Below are positions 48,573 through 57,241 of a stretch of 64,000 nt of DNA, piece by piece. The stretch is taken from NCBI RefSeq assembly GCF_014202425.1, contig NZ_JACHGT010000007.1, forward strand, positions 186,001-250,000. The letters are read 5' to 3'. The notes below the pieces were generated by a model. It ran no database searches and was not told the origin of the DNA. It saw only the letters and a program-made list of their open reading frames with translations. Made by a program: the position numbers and the translations under genes. Origin of the DNA: Phytomonospora endophytica (GTDB taxonomy: Bacteria; Actinomycetota; Actinomycetes; Mycobacteriales; Micromonosporaceae). Each line of letters starts with the position of its first letter. The stretch's first letter is position 1.

Positions 48573-49202
48573 ATGGCGAAACACGGCGTATGGCCGCTGG
48601 TGCACACCGAGCGGGCGGCCCTCGCGGCCGACTTGGCGGAACTGGACGACGAGGCCTGGGCGACACCGTCGCTGTGCGAGGGGTTGAGCGTCCGCGAGGT
48701 GCTGGCGCACGTGACCGCGGGGGCGAGCCTGACGCCGTTGCGCTGGCTGGCGGGCGTGGTGAAGTGCCGCTTCGACTTCGACAGGCAGGTCGCGATGCGC
48801 CTGGCCGAGCAGCTCGGGGACACACCCGGTGAGACCCTCGCGCGGTTTCGTGACGTGGTCGGCAGCCGCACGAAACCTCCCCTGCCGGTGATGGCGATGC
48901 TGGGCGAGGCGGTCGTGCACGGCGAGGACATCCGGCGGCCGCTCGGCCTCGTCCGCGAGCACCCGGTCGAGACGGTGACGGCGGTCGCCGAGTTCTGCCG
49001 GGGCACCGACCAGGTGGTGCTCGCCAAGGGCCGCATCCGCGGTCTGCGCCTGACGGCGACCGACGGGCCGTTCGAGACGGGACCTGAGGACGGCGCACCG
49101 GTGACGGGTACGACGATCGCGCTGATCATGGCGATGACCGGGCGGAAGGCCTTCTGCGAGGACCTGACGGGCTCGGGAGTGGCGGTACTCCGGGAACGCT
49201 GA
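48573..49202 (+). CDS. Maleylpyruvate isomerase N-terminal domain (MDMPI/DinB-like) protein
   Basis: A 209-residue protein of the TIGR03083 group. Members have a DinB-like four-helix bundle and include mycothiol-dependent maleylpyruvate isomerase. The ATG at 48573 has a clear SD (TTGGAGGACGGT). Typical segments are ERAALAADLAELDDEAWATPSLCEGLSVREVLAHV (N-terminal, with the metal-ligand His of VLAHV) and GEAVVHGEDIRRPLG (about 112-126, second His region). The last part fits a short SCP2-like lobe. It probably uses mycothiol or a metal; the substrate is unknown. It is divergent from the MerR gene. Confidence 0.87.
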   Translation: MAKHGVWPLVHTERAALAADLAELDDEAWATPSLCEGLSVREVLAHVTAGASLTPLRWLAGVVKCRFDFDRQVAMRLAEQLGDTPGETLARFRDVVGSRTKPPLPVMAMLGEAVVHGEDIRRPLGLVREHPVETVTAVAEFCRGTDQVVLAKGRIRGLRLTATDGPFETGPEDGAPVTGTTIALIMAMTGRKAFCEDLTGSGVAVLRER

Positions 49203-49205
49203 CGG

Positions 49206-49628
49206 TCAGGCTGGTCCCAGCAGGACCAGGAAGCCCAGGCGCGCCGATCTCGACTCGCACGCGGGGCACGCGTCGACCCGTCGATGCGCCGGCGATCCGC
49301 GCCGCGAGCGGAACGCGAGCGCACCGTCGGGGTTCACGCCACGGAACCGCGCCCCGCACGCGCCGCAGGCGTGCGTGCGAATCTCGGCGAGCCACAACCC
49401 GGCGAGGTCGTCCTCGGTGCCCGGCCGGCGCGGCGTCAGATCGGGGACCTCCCCGTCGGAGGCCCACACGGCCACGTAGGGAAGTGCCCGGCCGAACGCC
49501 CACAGGAACGCCGGCCGGAACCGTCGCCCGAGATGGCCGGTCTCCCGGACCATCTCGGCGAGCGCTGACGGCGTCGGCTCGGTGTCGTAGACCTCGACGA
49601 CACCGACCCGAGACGCGAAGCGCCTCAT
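49206..49628 (-). CDS. Small double-CxxC (zinc-ribbon) protein coupled to mshC
   Basis: A 140-residue protein of unknown family. Two CxxC knuckles, C88-x2-C91 ([10 protein letters not shown]) and C121-x2-C124 ([10 protein letters not shown]), should bind one zinc ion in a ribbon. The N-terminal 80 residues (with [21 protein letters not shown]) have no recognised motif. Its ATG at 49628 overlaps the mshC stop (ATGA), so translation is coupled to mycothiol biosynthesis. It ends 3 bases from the convergent MDMPI-like gene. A role as zinc-thiol sensor or adaptor is possible but only suggested by position. Confidence 0.75.
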   Translation of the reverse strand: MRRFASRVGVVEVYDTEPTPSALAEMVRETGHLGRRFRPAFLWAFGRALPYVAVWASDGEVPDLTPRRPGTEDDLAGLWLAEIRTHACGACGARFRGVNPDGALAFRSRRGSPAHRRVDACPACESRSARLGFLVLLGPA

Positions 49629-50854
49629 TCCCGCAGCGGGACCCCCAGCAACCCGTCCACGGCCGTCGTGACCAGGTCGGGCGCACCGGTGTCGTCGCCG
49701 TCGGCGGCGGCCCAGCGGTCCACGGCCGCCAGGGCGCCCGGGGTGTCGAGGTCGTCGGCGAGGCGCTCGCGTAGTTCACGGACGAGGGCGGCGCCGTCGG
49801 GGCCCGACTCGCGGCGGACACCGGCGCGCCAGGCGTGCACGCGGCGCTCGCCCTCGGTCAGCACGGCACCGGTCCACTCGCGGTCGGTGCGGTAGTGCCC
49901 CGACAGCAGTCCCAGGCGGATCGCGGAGGAGTCGACGCCGTCGGCGCGCAGGCGCGAGACGAAGACGAGGTTGCCCTTGCTCTTCGACATCTTCTCGCCG
50001 TTCCAGCCGATCATGCCGCCGTGCACGTAGTGCGAGGAGAACGGCCGGACGCCGGTGGCGGCCTCGGCGTGGGCGGCGGAGAACTCGTGGTGCGGGAAGA
50101 TCAGGTCGGTGCCGCCGCCCTGGACGTCGATCTGTTCGCCGAGGTAGTTGAGGGCGATGGCGGCGCACTCGATGTGCCAGCCCGGGCGCCCGTCGCCGAG
50201 CGTCGACGGCCACGACGGTTCGCCTTCGCGCTTGCCGCGCCACAGGAGAGCGTCGAGGGGGTCGCGCTTGCCTTCGCGCTGGGGGTCGCCGCCACGCTCG
50301 GCGAAGAAGGCGAGCATCGTCTCGCGGTCGTAGTTCGACTCGTAGCCGAAGGTCGGCGAGGCGGTGACCGGGAAGTAGTGGTCGCCGGTGCCGTCACCGA
50401 TGTTGTAGCCGTCGCCGGCCTCGACGAGACCCGCGATGAGCTTGGTGATCTCCGGCATCGACTCGACGGCGCCGATGTAGTGGTCGGGCGGCAGGATCCG
50501 CAGCGCCTCCATGTCCTCGCGGAACAGCGCCGTCTCGCGCATCGCCAGGACGACCCAGTCCTCGCCGTCGCGCTCGGCGCGCTCCAGGAGCGGCTCGTCG
50601 ACGTCGGTGACGTTCTGGGCGTAGCGGACGGTACGGCCGTTGTCCCGCCAGACGCGGTTGACCAGGTCGAAGACGAGCATGGTCGCGGCGTGGCCGAGGT
50701 GCGTGGCGTCGTACGGGGTGATGCCGCAGACGTACATGCGGGCGACGTCGCCCGGCTCACTCGGCCGGACCCGCGCCGAGGCGGTGTCGTACAGCGCCAG
50801 CGCGACCGGTTCACCGGGCACCGGCGGGAGGAGAGGAGCCTGCCAGGAATCCAT
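49625..50854 (-). CDS. mshC: Cysteine--1-D-myo-inosityl 2-amino-2-deoxy-alpha-D-glucopyranoside ligase MshC
   Basis: Third committed enzyme of mycothiol biosynthesis; it activates cysteine with ATP and joins it to GlcN-Ins. The 409-residue protein is a class I CysRS paralogue. It shows the HIGH motif as HLGH (52-55), zinc ligand C43 in [14 protein letters not shown], the zinc/cysteine site [15 protein letters not shown] with [17 protein letters not shown], and KMSKS (288-292). The shortened C-terminus without an anticodon domain distinguishes it from CysRS. The ATG at 50854 is chosen; the open frame upstream is a shadow. Presence of mshC shows that the organism makes mycothiol. Confidence 0.96.
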   Translation of the reverse strand: MDSWQAPLLPPVPGEPVALALYDTASARVRPSEPGDVARMYVCGITPYDATHLGHAATMLVFDLVNRVWRDNGRTVRYAQNVTDVDEPLLERAERDGEDWVVLAMRETALFREDMEALRILPPDHYIGAVESMPEITKLIAGLVEAGDGYNIGDGTGDHYFPVTASPTFGYESNYDRETMLAFFAERGGDPQREGKRDPLDALLWRGKREGEPSWPSTLGDGRPGWHIECAAIALNYLGEQIDVQGGGTDLIFPHHEFSAAHAEAATGVRPFSSHYVHGGMIGWNGEKMSKSKGNLVFVSRLRADGVDSSAIRLGLLSGHYRTDREWTGAVLTEGERRVHAWRAGVRRESGPDGAALVRELRERLADDLDTPGALAAVDRWAAADGDDTGAPDLVTTAVDGLLGVPLRE

Positions 50855-51090
50855 GTCCCAGAGACTAACCGCGCCGGGGCACCCGGATCTTGCGCGTACG
50901 GACGATCGTGATGGGGAGAACGCGCGGGAAAGGGCGCGGCGGACGAAACGGGCACGGCGGCGATCCGGCGACCGGCCCGGCGGATATGTCGCACGCACTG
51001 CATATCGTGTTATTCGGGGGTATTTCTCGCTCCGGCGGCGACGTTTCACACCGCCGCCCCGAGAACACCCATGCGCCTCGGCGACCAGCC
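50855..51090. promoter_or_regulatory. 236-base gap upstream of mshC
   Basis: No gene is seen. It should contain the mshC promoter, reading leftward. Near its right end a GGCGGCG/CGCCGCC stem (51034-51040 with 51052-51058) lies downstream of the SCO1664-type gene and may terminate it. An AT-rich patch (about 51000-51027) is unusual for this DNA and is a candidate promoter region. Confidence 0.45.
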
Positions 51091-51867
51091 CTAGATCGGC
51101 GGCCAGGGCAGCGCCGCCCGGTCCTCCGGCGGCTCCGGGAAGCGCCCGTCGGCGAGCAGCTTCGCCGCCCGCGCGTAGGTCGCGGCGAGCTCCTCGCCGG
51201 TCAGGTAGGGCGCGAAGCCCTCCGGGTCGGCCGACAGGAAGCGTTCGACGGCGTCGCCGACCTCCGCCGGCAGCGGCTCGCCCGCCCAGCCCCACAGCAC
51301 CGTGCGGAGTTTCGGCTCGGTGTGGAAGCAGAGTCCGTGGTCGACGCCGAACACGCCGCCGGAGGCGTCGTGCAGGACGTGCGCGCCTTTGCGGTCGGCG
51401 TTGTTCATGACGACGTCGAGCGCCGTCATCATCGCCAGGGCCGGGTCGTCGGCGTGCGCGAGGTGGTAGGCCTCACCGTCGGGCCCACGGGCGGCGGCGA
51501 TGGGGTGCCAGCCCTCCGGGACCTCGGCGGCGGGCACGAAACCGACGAGGGGCTCCCCGTCCTCCTCGATCCACAACTGGCACGCCCCCTGCCCCATCGG
51601 GCCCTCACGGAGGATCGTGGGCGGCACGAGCGGCACTCCGAACGCGCGGCTGACCCCGTAGGCGGCGGCCTCCCGCCCGGCGAGCGTGCCGTTCGGGAAG
51701 TCCCACAGGGGCTTCTCGCCCCGGATCGGCTTGTACACGCAGCGCGCGGTGCGCCCGTCGTGCTCGATCACGGCCCGCAGCGTCGCGTTCGACGCCTCGA
51801 CGAGCAGCCCTTCGAGGTCGAGGGCGCCGTGCGCGAGGAGTTCGAGGTCCTCAGACGATGTCTTCAT
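51091..51867 (-). CDS. SCO1664 family protein with PI3K/HipA-like kinase residues
   Basis: A 258-residue actinobacterial protein named from Streptomyces SCO1664. Sequence features match atypical protein/lipid kinases: Lys46 in [13 protein letters not shown] (ATP lysine) and Glu66 in GREAAAYG. The catalytic loop is [15 protein letters not shown], with Asp158 and the following basic residues, and the metal-binding segment is [12 protein letters not shown] (Asp176). All the residues needed for phosphotransfer therefore seem present, but no substrate is known. It overlaps the end of the DUF3090 gene by 17 bases, showing coupling. It is in the same direction as mshC, 236 bases upstream. Confidence 0.85.
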   Translation of the reverse strand: MKTSSEDLELLAHGALDLEGLLVEASNATLRAVIEHDGRTARCVYKPIRGEKPLWDFPNGTLAGREAAAYGVSRAFGVPLVPPTILREGPMGQGACQLWIEEDGEPLVGFVPAAEVPEGWHPIAAARGPDGEAYHLAHADDPALAMMTALDVVMNNADRKGAHVLHDASGGVFGVDHGLCFHTEPKLRTVLWGWAGEPLPAEVGDAVERFLSADPEGFAPYLTGEELAATYARAAKLLADGRFPEPPEDRAALPWPPI

Positions 51868-52408
51868 CCTCGTCCTGCCGACGGCGGTACCCGTTGCTAC
51901 GGGGGCAGAGGTGACCGCCCGCGTCGAGCGGTCCGCCGCACCACGGGCACGGCGGGCGTCCGGCGGCGACGACGCTGCGGGCGCGCGTGGCGAAGGCCTT
52001 CGCGACGGCCGGGGCGATCTGGACACGCAGGCGGTCGAGGTCCTCGCTGTCGGGCTCGATCTCCTCGTCGTCGGAGAGTTCGATCATCTCGACGACGACC
52101 AGTTCGGTGTCGGAGTCCCAGCCGAGACCGATGGCGCCGACGCGGAACTCCTCCTCGATGGGTGTTTCGAGGGGTCCGTGGTCGACCGGCGCGCTGCCGG
52201 AGACGTCGGCGCCGAAGCGGCGGGAGGCCTCGGAGAGGAGTTCGTCGATGCGTTCGGCGAGCAGGCGTACCTGCCCCTTCTCCAGCACGACGCTGGTGAC
52301 TCTGCCGTTGCCGCGTGCCTGGAGGAAGAAGGTGCGTTCCCCGGGCTCCCCCACCGTGCCGACGACGAAACGTTCGGGGGGCACGAATTCGAACAGCTGG
52401 CCCGTCAT
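51851..52408 (-). CDS. DUF3090 family protein with C-terminal zinc ribbon
   Basis: A 185-residue conserved actinobacterial protein. The N-terminal domain (about 1-130) reads FEFVPPERFVVGTVGEPGERTFFLQA, the DUF3090 hallmark. The C-terminal part has CPWCGGPLDAGGHLCPRSNGYRR (from about 152), with Cys residues spaced for zinc. It overlaps the SCO1664-type gene and sits 79 bases after the histidine phosphatase gene. The same three genes occur together near mshC in many actinobacteria (from memory). Function unknown; a partner of the kinase-like protein is a reasonable guess. Confidence 0.87.
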   Translation of the reverse strand: MTGQLFEFVPPERFVVGTVGEPGERTFFLQARGNGRVTSVVLEKGQVRLLAERIDELLSEASRRFGADVSGSAPVDHGPLETPIEEEFRVGAIGLGWDSDTELVVVEMIELSDDEEIEPDSEDLDRLRVQIAPAVAKAFATRARSVVAAGRPPCPWCGGPLDAGGHLCPRSNGYRRRQDEDEDIV

Positions 52409-52487
52409 GGCTTAGAGCCTATCCAGCGTCGCGGCGGGCGTCTCGAAGGGCGGTGATGACGGTGATCTCAGTGGTCTGATATCGGCT

Positions 52488-53192
52488 CTACCGGCCGCCG
52501 CCGACGGCTCCGGCGGTGGGTTCGCCGTTGTCGGGCTCGGGATCGTCGGTGTTGCGCTCGGCGGCGACGAGGTCGCCGAGGTCGCTGCCGGTGTCGTTGA
52601 GGCGCAGCACGTAGGGGCGCTCGGGGGTGTAGCGGATGGCGGTGATGGAGGCCGTGCCGGCCGAGATCCGCTGGAACATGTCGAAGTGGACACCGAGGGC
52701 GTCGGCGACGACGGCCTTGACGATGTCGCCGTGGGTGCAGGCGAGCCAGAGCGCGTCGCGGCCGTATTCGGCGGCGATGCGGGCGTCGTGGCCGCGGACG
52801 GCGGCGACGGCGCGGGCCGCGGTGTGCGCGGCGGCGTCGCCGTTGGGGAAGACCGCGGCGGAGGGGTGCTCCTGGACGGTCTTCCAGAGCGGCTCGTGGA
52901 CGAGGTCGCTGAGTTTGCGGCCCTCCCAGTCGCCGTAGCGGTACTCGGCGATGTCCTCGTCGGTCTCGACGGTGAGGCCGCGGTCGCCGAGGGCGGTGTG
53001 GATGGTCTCCAGGCAGCGCGGCAGCGGACTGCTTACGGCGGCGACCAGCGGCAGTCCGGCGAGGCGTTTGGCGGCCTCGGCGGCCTGGGCGAGTCCGGTC
53101 TCGTCGAGGGCGACGCCGGGCATGTGCCCGGCGAGGATCCCGGCGGTGTTGGCGGTGGTCCGCCCGTGTCGCAGCAACAGCACTGTCGGCAT
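52488..53192 (-). CDS. Histidine phosphatase superfamily protein (MSMEG_4193-like)
   Basis: A 234-residue phosphatase of the phosphoglycerate-mutase-like branch. The phospho-accepting His is H9 in LLLRHGRTTANTAGILAG. Other catalytic parts are Arg in SSPLPRCLETIHTAL, Glu in YRYGDWEGRKLSDL and the second His in WLACTHGDIVKAV. The profile is that of small phosphomonoesterases. Next to a kinase-like gene and DUF3090, it may act on the same phosphorylated molecule, though this is only inferred from the neighbourhood. It begins 10 bases after the uppP stop. Confidence 0.9.
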   Translation of the reverse strand: MPTVLLLRHGRTTANTAGILAGHMPGVALDETGLAQAAEAAKRLAGLPLVAAVSSPLPRCLETIHTALGDRGLTVETDEDIAEYRYGDWEGRKLSDLVHEPLWKTVQEHPSAAVFPNGDAAAHTAARAVAAVRGHDARIAAEYGRDALWLACTHGDIVKAVVADALGVHFDMFQRISAGTASITAIRYTPERPYVLRLNDTGSDLGDLVAAERNTDDPEPDNGEPTAGAVGGGR

Positions 53193-53202
53193 GGGGGCAA
53201 CC

Positions 53203-54036
53203 CTACGTCGGCTGGAGCACTCCGGTGACGAGCAGTGTGATGAGCAACAGGCCCAGGCCGACGCGGTACCAGACGAAGACCATGATGCTGTGCTTCTTGA
53301 TGTAGGCCAGCAGCCACTTGATCGCGAAGTAGGCGACGACGAAGCACACGATGAGGCCGATGATGATCGGCGCGGCGCCGACGCCGCCGTCGAGGGCCTC
53401 GGGAAGCTGGTAGAAGCCGGCCGCGGTGACCGCGGGCAGCGACAGGTAGAAGGACAGGTTCGCGGCGGTGGTGCGGTCGAGGTCGCGGAGCAGGCCGACC
53501 GAGATCGTCGCCCCGGAGCGGGAGATGCCCGGGATGAGCGCCAGGCACTGCGCGAAACCGATCCAGAGGGTGTCCTTGAGGGTGAGGTCCCGCTCCTTGC
53601 GCTGGTGCGTGGCGGCGTGGTCGGCGAAGGCCATCACGCCGCTCCACAGGATCAGGGAGAAGGCGACGACCCACAGGCTGCGGAACGGACCGGTGATGAT
53701 CTTCTCGCCGAAGAAGCCGACGATGCCGATCGGGATCGAGCCGGCGATGACGTACCAGGTGAAGCGGTAGTCGAAGTCCTGGCGGCGGGCCGGGTTGAAC
53801 AGCCCGCGGAACCAGGCGGTGACCATCCGCACCAGGTCCTTCCAGAAGTAGACGTACACCGCGGCGATCGCGCCCATCTGGACGACGGCGGTGTAGGCCG
53901 TGACGCCCTTGTCGTCGATGGGGATGCCCATGAGGCCTTCGGCGATGGTCAGGTGACCGGTCGAGGACACGGGCAGGAACTCCGTCAGGCCCTCCAGGAT
54001 GCCCAGGATCACGGCCTGCCAGATAGAGATCTCCAC
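53203..54036 (-). CDS. uppP: Undecaprenyl-diphosphatase UppP (BacA)
   Basis: Integral membrane phosphatase that recycles undecaprenyl pyrophosphate to the monophosphate for peptidoglycan and glycan synthesis. The 277-residue protein has eight hydrophobic segments. The catalytic motif 1 is LEGLTEFLPVSSTGHL (Glu-rich with Ser), about residues 14-29, and motif 2 is PGISRSGATIS (from Pro169). Basal bacitracin resistance is the known side effect of this family. It lies three bases downstream of the LLM oxidoreductase gene. Confidence 0.97.
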   Translation of the reverse strand: MEISIWQAVILGILEGLTEFLPVSSTGHLTIAEGLMGIPIDDKGVTAYTAVVQMGAIAAVYVYFWKDLVRMVTAWFRGLFNPARRQDFDYRFTWYVIAGSIPIGIVGFFGEKIITGPFRSLWVVAFSLILWSGVMAFADHAATHQRKERDLTLKDTLWIGFAQCLALIPGISRSGATISVGLLRDLDRTTAANLSFYLSLPAVTAAGFYQLPEALDGGVGAAPIIIGLIVCFVVAYFAIKWLLAYIKKHSIMVFVWYRVGLGLLLITLLVTGVLQPT

Positions 54037-54039
54037 CCG

Positions 54040-55092
54040 TTACTCTCCCAATCCGGCTGTGGCGGCGGCCTCGGCGACGACCCGCAGGGTGTTGACGCGT
54101 TCTTCGTGTGTGGCGGCGAAAGGCGTGATCGACAGGGTCGTCACGCCCGCCTCGGCGTAGGCGACGAGGCGGTCGGCGATCCGTGCGGGACCGCCGATCA
54201 GCGACACGCGGTCGATGAACTCGTGCGGGACGGCGGCCATCGCCTCCCGGTGCCTGCGTTCCAGGTAGAGGTCCTGGACTTTGTCCGCCGCCTCGCCGAA
54301 GCCCATGCGGTGGGCGAGGTTGTTGTAGAAGTTCTGCTTCCGGCTGCCCATGCCGCCCAGGTAGAGGGCGGTGTAGGCGCGCACCGGGTCGGCCGCCGCG
54401 ACCACGTCGTCACCGACGACGACCGGCACGGTCGGGACGACGTCGAAGGCGCTCAGGTCGCGTCCGGTCCCGGCGGCACCGGCCCGCACGTGGGCGAGCT
54501 GCTCGGCGGCGTGCTCGGGCGCGAAGAACACCGCGAGCCAGCCGTCGGCGATCTCCCCGGCGAGCGCGAGGTTCTTGGGGCCGATGACGGCGAGGTAGAT
54601 CGGGAGGTCCGGGCGCTCGGGCCGCATGGCGAGCTGGAGGGCCTTGCCGGGGCCGCCGGGCAGTGGGAGGGTGATGTGCTCGCCGTCGATGGCGACCTTC
54701 TCCCGTGCGAGGGCGGCGCGGACGACCTGGACGTATTCACGGGTGCGGCCGAGGGGCTTGGCGAAGGGGACGCCGTACCAGCCTTCGGAGACCTGGGGTC
54801 CGGAGACGCCGAGGCCGAGGCGGAAGCGGCCGCCGCTGAGGGCGTCGAGGGACGCGGCCGTCATGGCGGTCATGGTGGCGGCGCGGGCGGGGATCTGCAT
54901 GACTCCGGCACCGACGTCGATGGTGGAGGTGTGCGCGGCGAGCCAGGTGAGCATCGTGACCGTGTCGGAGCCGTAGGCCTCCGCGGCCCAGACCACCGAA
55001 TAGCCGAGACTTTCGGCCTCTTTGGTCAATGCGAGGTGGGCGGCCGGTTCGGCGGCGCTCCCCCAGTAGCCGAGGCTGAGACCGAGTCGCAC
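54040..55092 (-). CDS. LLM-class F420-dependent oxidoreductase
   Basis: A 350-residue TIM-barrel oxidoreductase of the bacterial luciferase-like group, of the subfamily that uses coenzyme F420. The GTG at 55092 is chosen (VRLGLSLGYWGSAAEPAAHL); the upstream open frame is non-coding. Barrel landmarks include VVWAAEAYGSDTVTMLTWLAAHT (about 34-56), VGAGVMQIPARAATMTAM and RFRLGLGVSGPQVSEGWYG. LPIYLAVIGPKNLALAGEIADGWL is the typical F420-group segment. Hydride donor F420H2 is inferred. Substrate unknown. Probably cotranscribed with uppP. Confidence 0.92.
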   Translation of the reverse strand: MRLGLSLGYWGSAAEPAAHLALTKEAESLGYSVVWAAEAYGSDTVTMLTWLAAHTSTIDVGAGVMQIPARAATMTAMTAASLDALSGGRFRLGLGVSGPQVSEGWYGVPFAKPLGRTREYVQVVRAALAREKVAIDGEHITLPLPGGPGKALQLAMRPERPDLPIYLAVIGPKNLALAGEIADGWLAVFFAPEHAAEQLAHVRAGAAGTGRDLSAFDVVPTVPVVVGDDVVAAADPVRAYTALYLGGMGSRKQNFYNNLAHRMGFGEAADKVQDLYLERRHREAMAAVPHEFIDRVSLIGGPARIADRLVAYAEAGVTTLSITPFAATHEERVNTLRVVAEAAATAGLGE

Positions 55093-55224
55093 GTCAAACC
55101 CCTCCTGATCGACTTTTTCAGCGGATATCCTCGCCGGTCGCGGTCGCATCAGCCTAGCCGCCGGGTTTTCGGATGCGGCGGGGCGTGCGGCACGGCTCGA
55201 CATGTCCCGGTACCGTCGCTGGTC

Positions 55225-56196
55225 ATGGAGCACAGACCGCTAGGGCGCAGCGGGATGGAGGTGTCCCGACTGGCGCTCGGCACGATGGCGTGGGGTGTGG
55301 ACACCGACGCCGACGACGCCGCCGCCCAGTTGAAGGCCTTCGTCGACGCCGGGGGCACCCTCGTGGACACCGCCGACGTGTACGCCGACGGCGAGGCCGA
55401 GCAGATCCTCGGGGGGCTGCTGGGGACGGTGCTGCCGCGCGGTGACGTGATGATCGCCACGAAGGCGGGTGTGCGGACGGGGACCGACCGGCGGCGGGAC
55501 ACCTCGCGGGCGCATCTGCTGCGCGCCCTCGACGAGTCGCTGGCGCGTCTGGGCACCGAGCACGTGGATCTGTGGCAGCTGCATCTCTACGACCCGGACA
55601 CGCCGCTGGAGGAGACGCTCTCGGCGCTGGACTACGCGGTGTCGAGCGGTCGCGCCCGCTATGTGGGCGTCTCGAACTTCTCCGGCTGGCAGACCGCGCG
55701 CGCGGCGGTGTGGCAGCAGGCGTGGCCCGGGCGTGCGCCGATCACGGCGACCCAGGTGGAGTATTCGCTGGTGCAGCGGGGTGTGGAGCGCGAGGTGATC
55801 CCCGCGTGCTCGACCCTGGGCATGGGGATGCTGACCTGGTCGCCGTTGGGGCGCGGGGTGCTCACCGGGAAGTACCGCTTCGGGCGGCCCTCCGACTCGC
55901 GGGCGGCGTCGGTGCACTTCGCGCGTTTCGTGGGCGCCTATCTCGACGACCGCTGCGCGGGCATCGTGGAGGCGGTCGCCACGGCCGCCGACGGGCTCGG
56001 CGTCTCACCGCTCGAAGTGGCGCTCGCGTGGGTGCGCGACCGCCCGGGCGTGACCTCGGCGATCCTCGGGGCACGGACGGTCGGGCAGCTCATGGGCGCG
56101 ATGGCGGCCGAGAAGGTGACCCTCCCGGCCGAGATCCGCTTCGCTCTCGACGACGTCTCCGCGCCCGCGATCGGCTATCCCGAACGCCAGGCGTGA
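55225..56196 (+). CDS. Aldo/keto reductase
   Basis: A 323-residue NADPH-dependent reductase with the (beta/alpha)8 AKR fold. The tetrad is visible as Asp and Tyr in VDTADVYADGEAEQILG (about 47-63), Lys in IATKAGV and the His region in DLWQLHLYDPDTPLEE. The cofactor segment is WSPLGRGVLTGKY. Start ATG at 55225. The size and GVSNFSG signature fit the AKR11/Kv-beta-like group. Substrate unknown. It diverges from the LLM gene across 132 bases that hold both promoters. Confidence 0.93.
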   Translation: MEHRPLGRSGMEVSRLALGTMAWGVDTDADDAAAQLKAFVDAGGTLVDTADVYADGEAEQILGGLLGTVLPRGDVMIATKAGVRTGTDRRRDTSRAHLLRALDESLARLGTEHVDLWQLHLYDPDTPLEETLSALDYAVSSGRARYVGVSNFSGWQTARAAVWQQAWPGRAPITATQVEYSLVQRGVEREVIPACSTLGMGMLTWSPLGRGVLTGKYRFGRPSDSRAASVHFARFVGAYLDDRCAGIVEAVATAADGLGVSPLEVALAWVRDRPGVTSAILGARTVGQLMGAMAAEKVTLPAEIRFALDDVSAPAIGYPERQA

Positions 56197-56234
56197 ACCT
56201 GGCGTTCACCGCGCCCCGGGTGCATTATGTCCAG

Positions 56235-56474
56235 ATGGACGACAATCAAGCGAGCGCCGACGAGTCTTCCATTGACCCGTACGAGTACGCGCCCCTGCGC
56301 ATCGGCGGAGAAGTCGATCAGTTGACCGCACAGGCCCGCCTCTCGGTGGCCGCCGAATACGGCGGCTGGGAACTGGCCACCGTGCGCCGCTATCCCGGCG
56401 GGGAGCGGAAGGTCACCTTGCGCAGACGCCGGCCCCGTACGGGCGGGACGATCCTGCCCGGCCTGTCCTATTGA
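56235..56474 (+). CDS. DUF5703 family small protein
   Basis: A 79-residue hydrophilic protein; the ATG at 56235 gives MDDNQASADESSIDPYEYAPLRIGG. The conserved core is SVAAEYGGWELATVRRYPGGERKVTLRRR (about 38-66), which marks the actinobacterial DUF5703 family. A basic tail follows. Function unknown. It starts 38 bases after the aldo/keto reductase and probably shares its transcript. Confidence 0.82.
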   Translation: MDDNQASADESSIDPYEYAPLRIGGEVDQLTAQARLSVAAEYGGWELATVRRYPGGERKVTLRRRRPRTGGTILPGLSY

Positions 56475-56483
56475 CCGACGGCG

Positions 56484-57161
56484 TCAGTCCTCTTCCTCGT
56501 CGTCGGTCCGCGCCTCGCCGTGCACCGAGCGCTCGTCGAGGCGGCCGATGACGGGCTGTTCGGTGCCCATGAGGAAGGCGGAGTCCTCGGCTCCGGCGTG
56601 CACGGCGTCGAGGTCGACGGGCCCGGTGATCTCGTTGACGACGACGATCCCGTCGAGCGGGGTGAGCTCGTCGATCTCCAGTGAGGCCAGGGTGCCGCCA
56701 CCCGCGTGGAGCAGTTCGAGGACGGCGTCGCCGACGCCGGTGAGCGGCGAGCCGTCGTCGTCGGGGTCGGGAACCGCCTCGCGGGCGGCCTCGGCGATGC
56801 GCAGCAGCGCGGTCTGGCTGGGCACGAAGTAGTCGCGGCGGTGCCGCACCGAGATGACGGTGGGGTTGCTGTCGGCCTCGACGAGGTCGTCGTCGCCGAC
56901 ATAGCCCGGCCAGCCGCCCTCCCCGTCGGTGGCCGGCAGCGGTCGCGGATCCCAGGGCGTCGCCTCGCCGTAGGCCTCGTCGATGATCTTGTCGTAGTCG
57001 AGGCTGGCGTTGTTGAGGGCCACGTAGGCGCGCCAGACGGCGGCGTCGCCGACGCGGCCCTCGGCCGCGGTGATCTCCGCCAGATGGGCCCGTGCCGCCG
57101 CGATGACTGCTTCGAGTGCGGCGGTCGCCTCCTGTGCGCGGGAGGCGGCGTCTTCAGGCAT
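56484..57161 (-). CDS. Conserved hypothetical protein, acidic
   Basis: A 225-residue soluble, acidic protein of no recognised family. The ATG at 57161 is preferred (AAAGAG seven bases upstream) to the GTG at 57167. The N-terminal helix (about 1-35, Ala/Glu-rich) leads into a domain with VWRAYVALNNASLDYDKIIDEAYGE and PTVISVRHRRDYFVPSQTALLRIAEAA. A short beta-rich region follows, and then an acidic Asp/Glu tail (about 205-225). No signal peptide or membrane segment. It is convergent with DUF5703 and lies 80 bases downstream of nothing on its own strand but the M20 gene ends 80 bases away. Confidence 0.72.
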   Translation of the reverse strand: MPEDAASRAQEATAALEAVIAAARAHLAEITAAEGRVGDAAVWRAYVALNNASLDYDKIIDEAYGEATPWDPRPLPATDGEGGWPGYVGDDDLVEADSNPTVISVRHRRDYFVPSQTALLRIAEAAREAVPDPDDDGSPLTGVGDAVLELLHAGGGTLASLEIDELTPLDGIVVVNEITGPVDLDAVHAGAEDSAFLMGTEQPVIGRLDERSVHGEARTDDEEED

Positions 57162-57241
57162 GAGCACGCTCTTTCTTTGTCCGTGGACGGTGTGACGTAC
57201 GGGTGCGTGGCGAGGGGCTCAGGCGGAGAGGTGGGTGCGGT

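Noticed and set aside
52951-55224. Long N-terminal extension of the aldo/keto reductase
   Set aside because: It is the antisense of uppP and the LLM gene; AKR homology begins at 55225.
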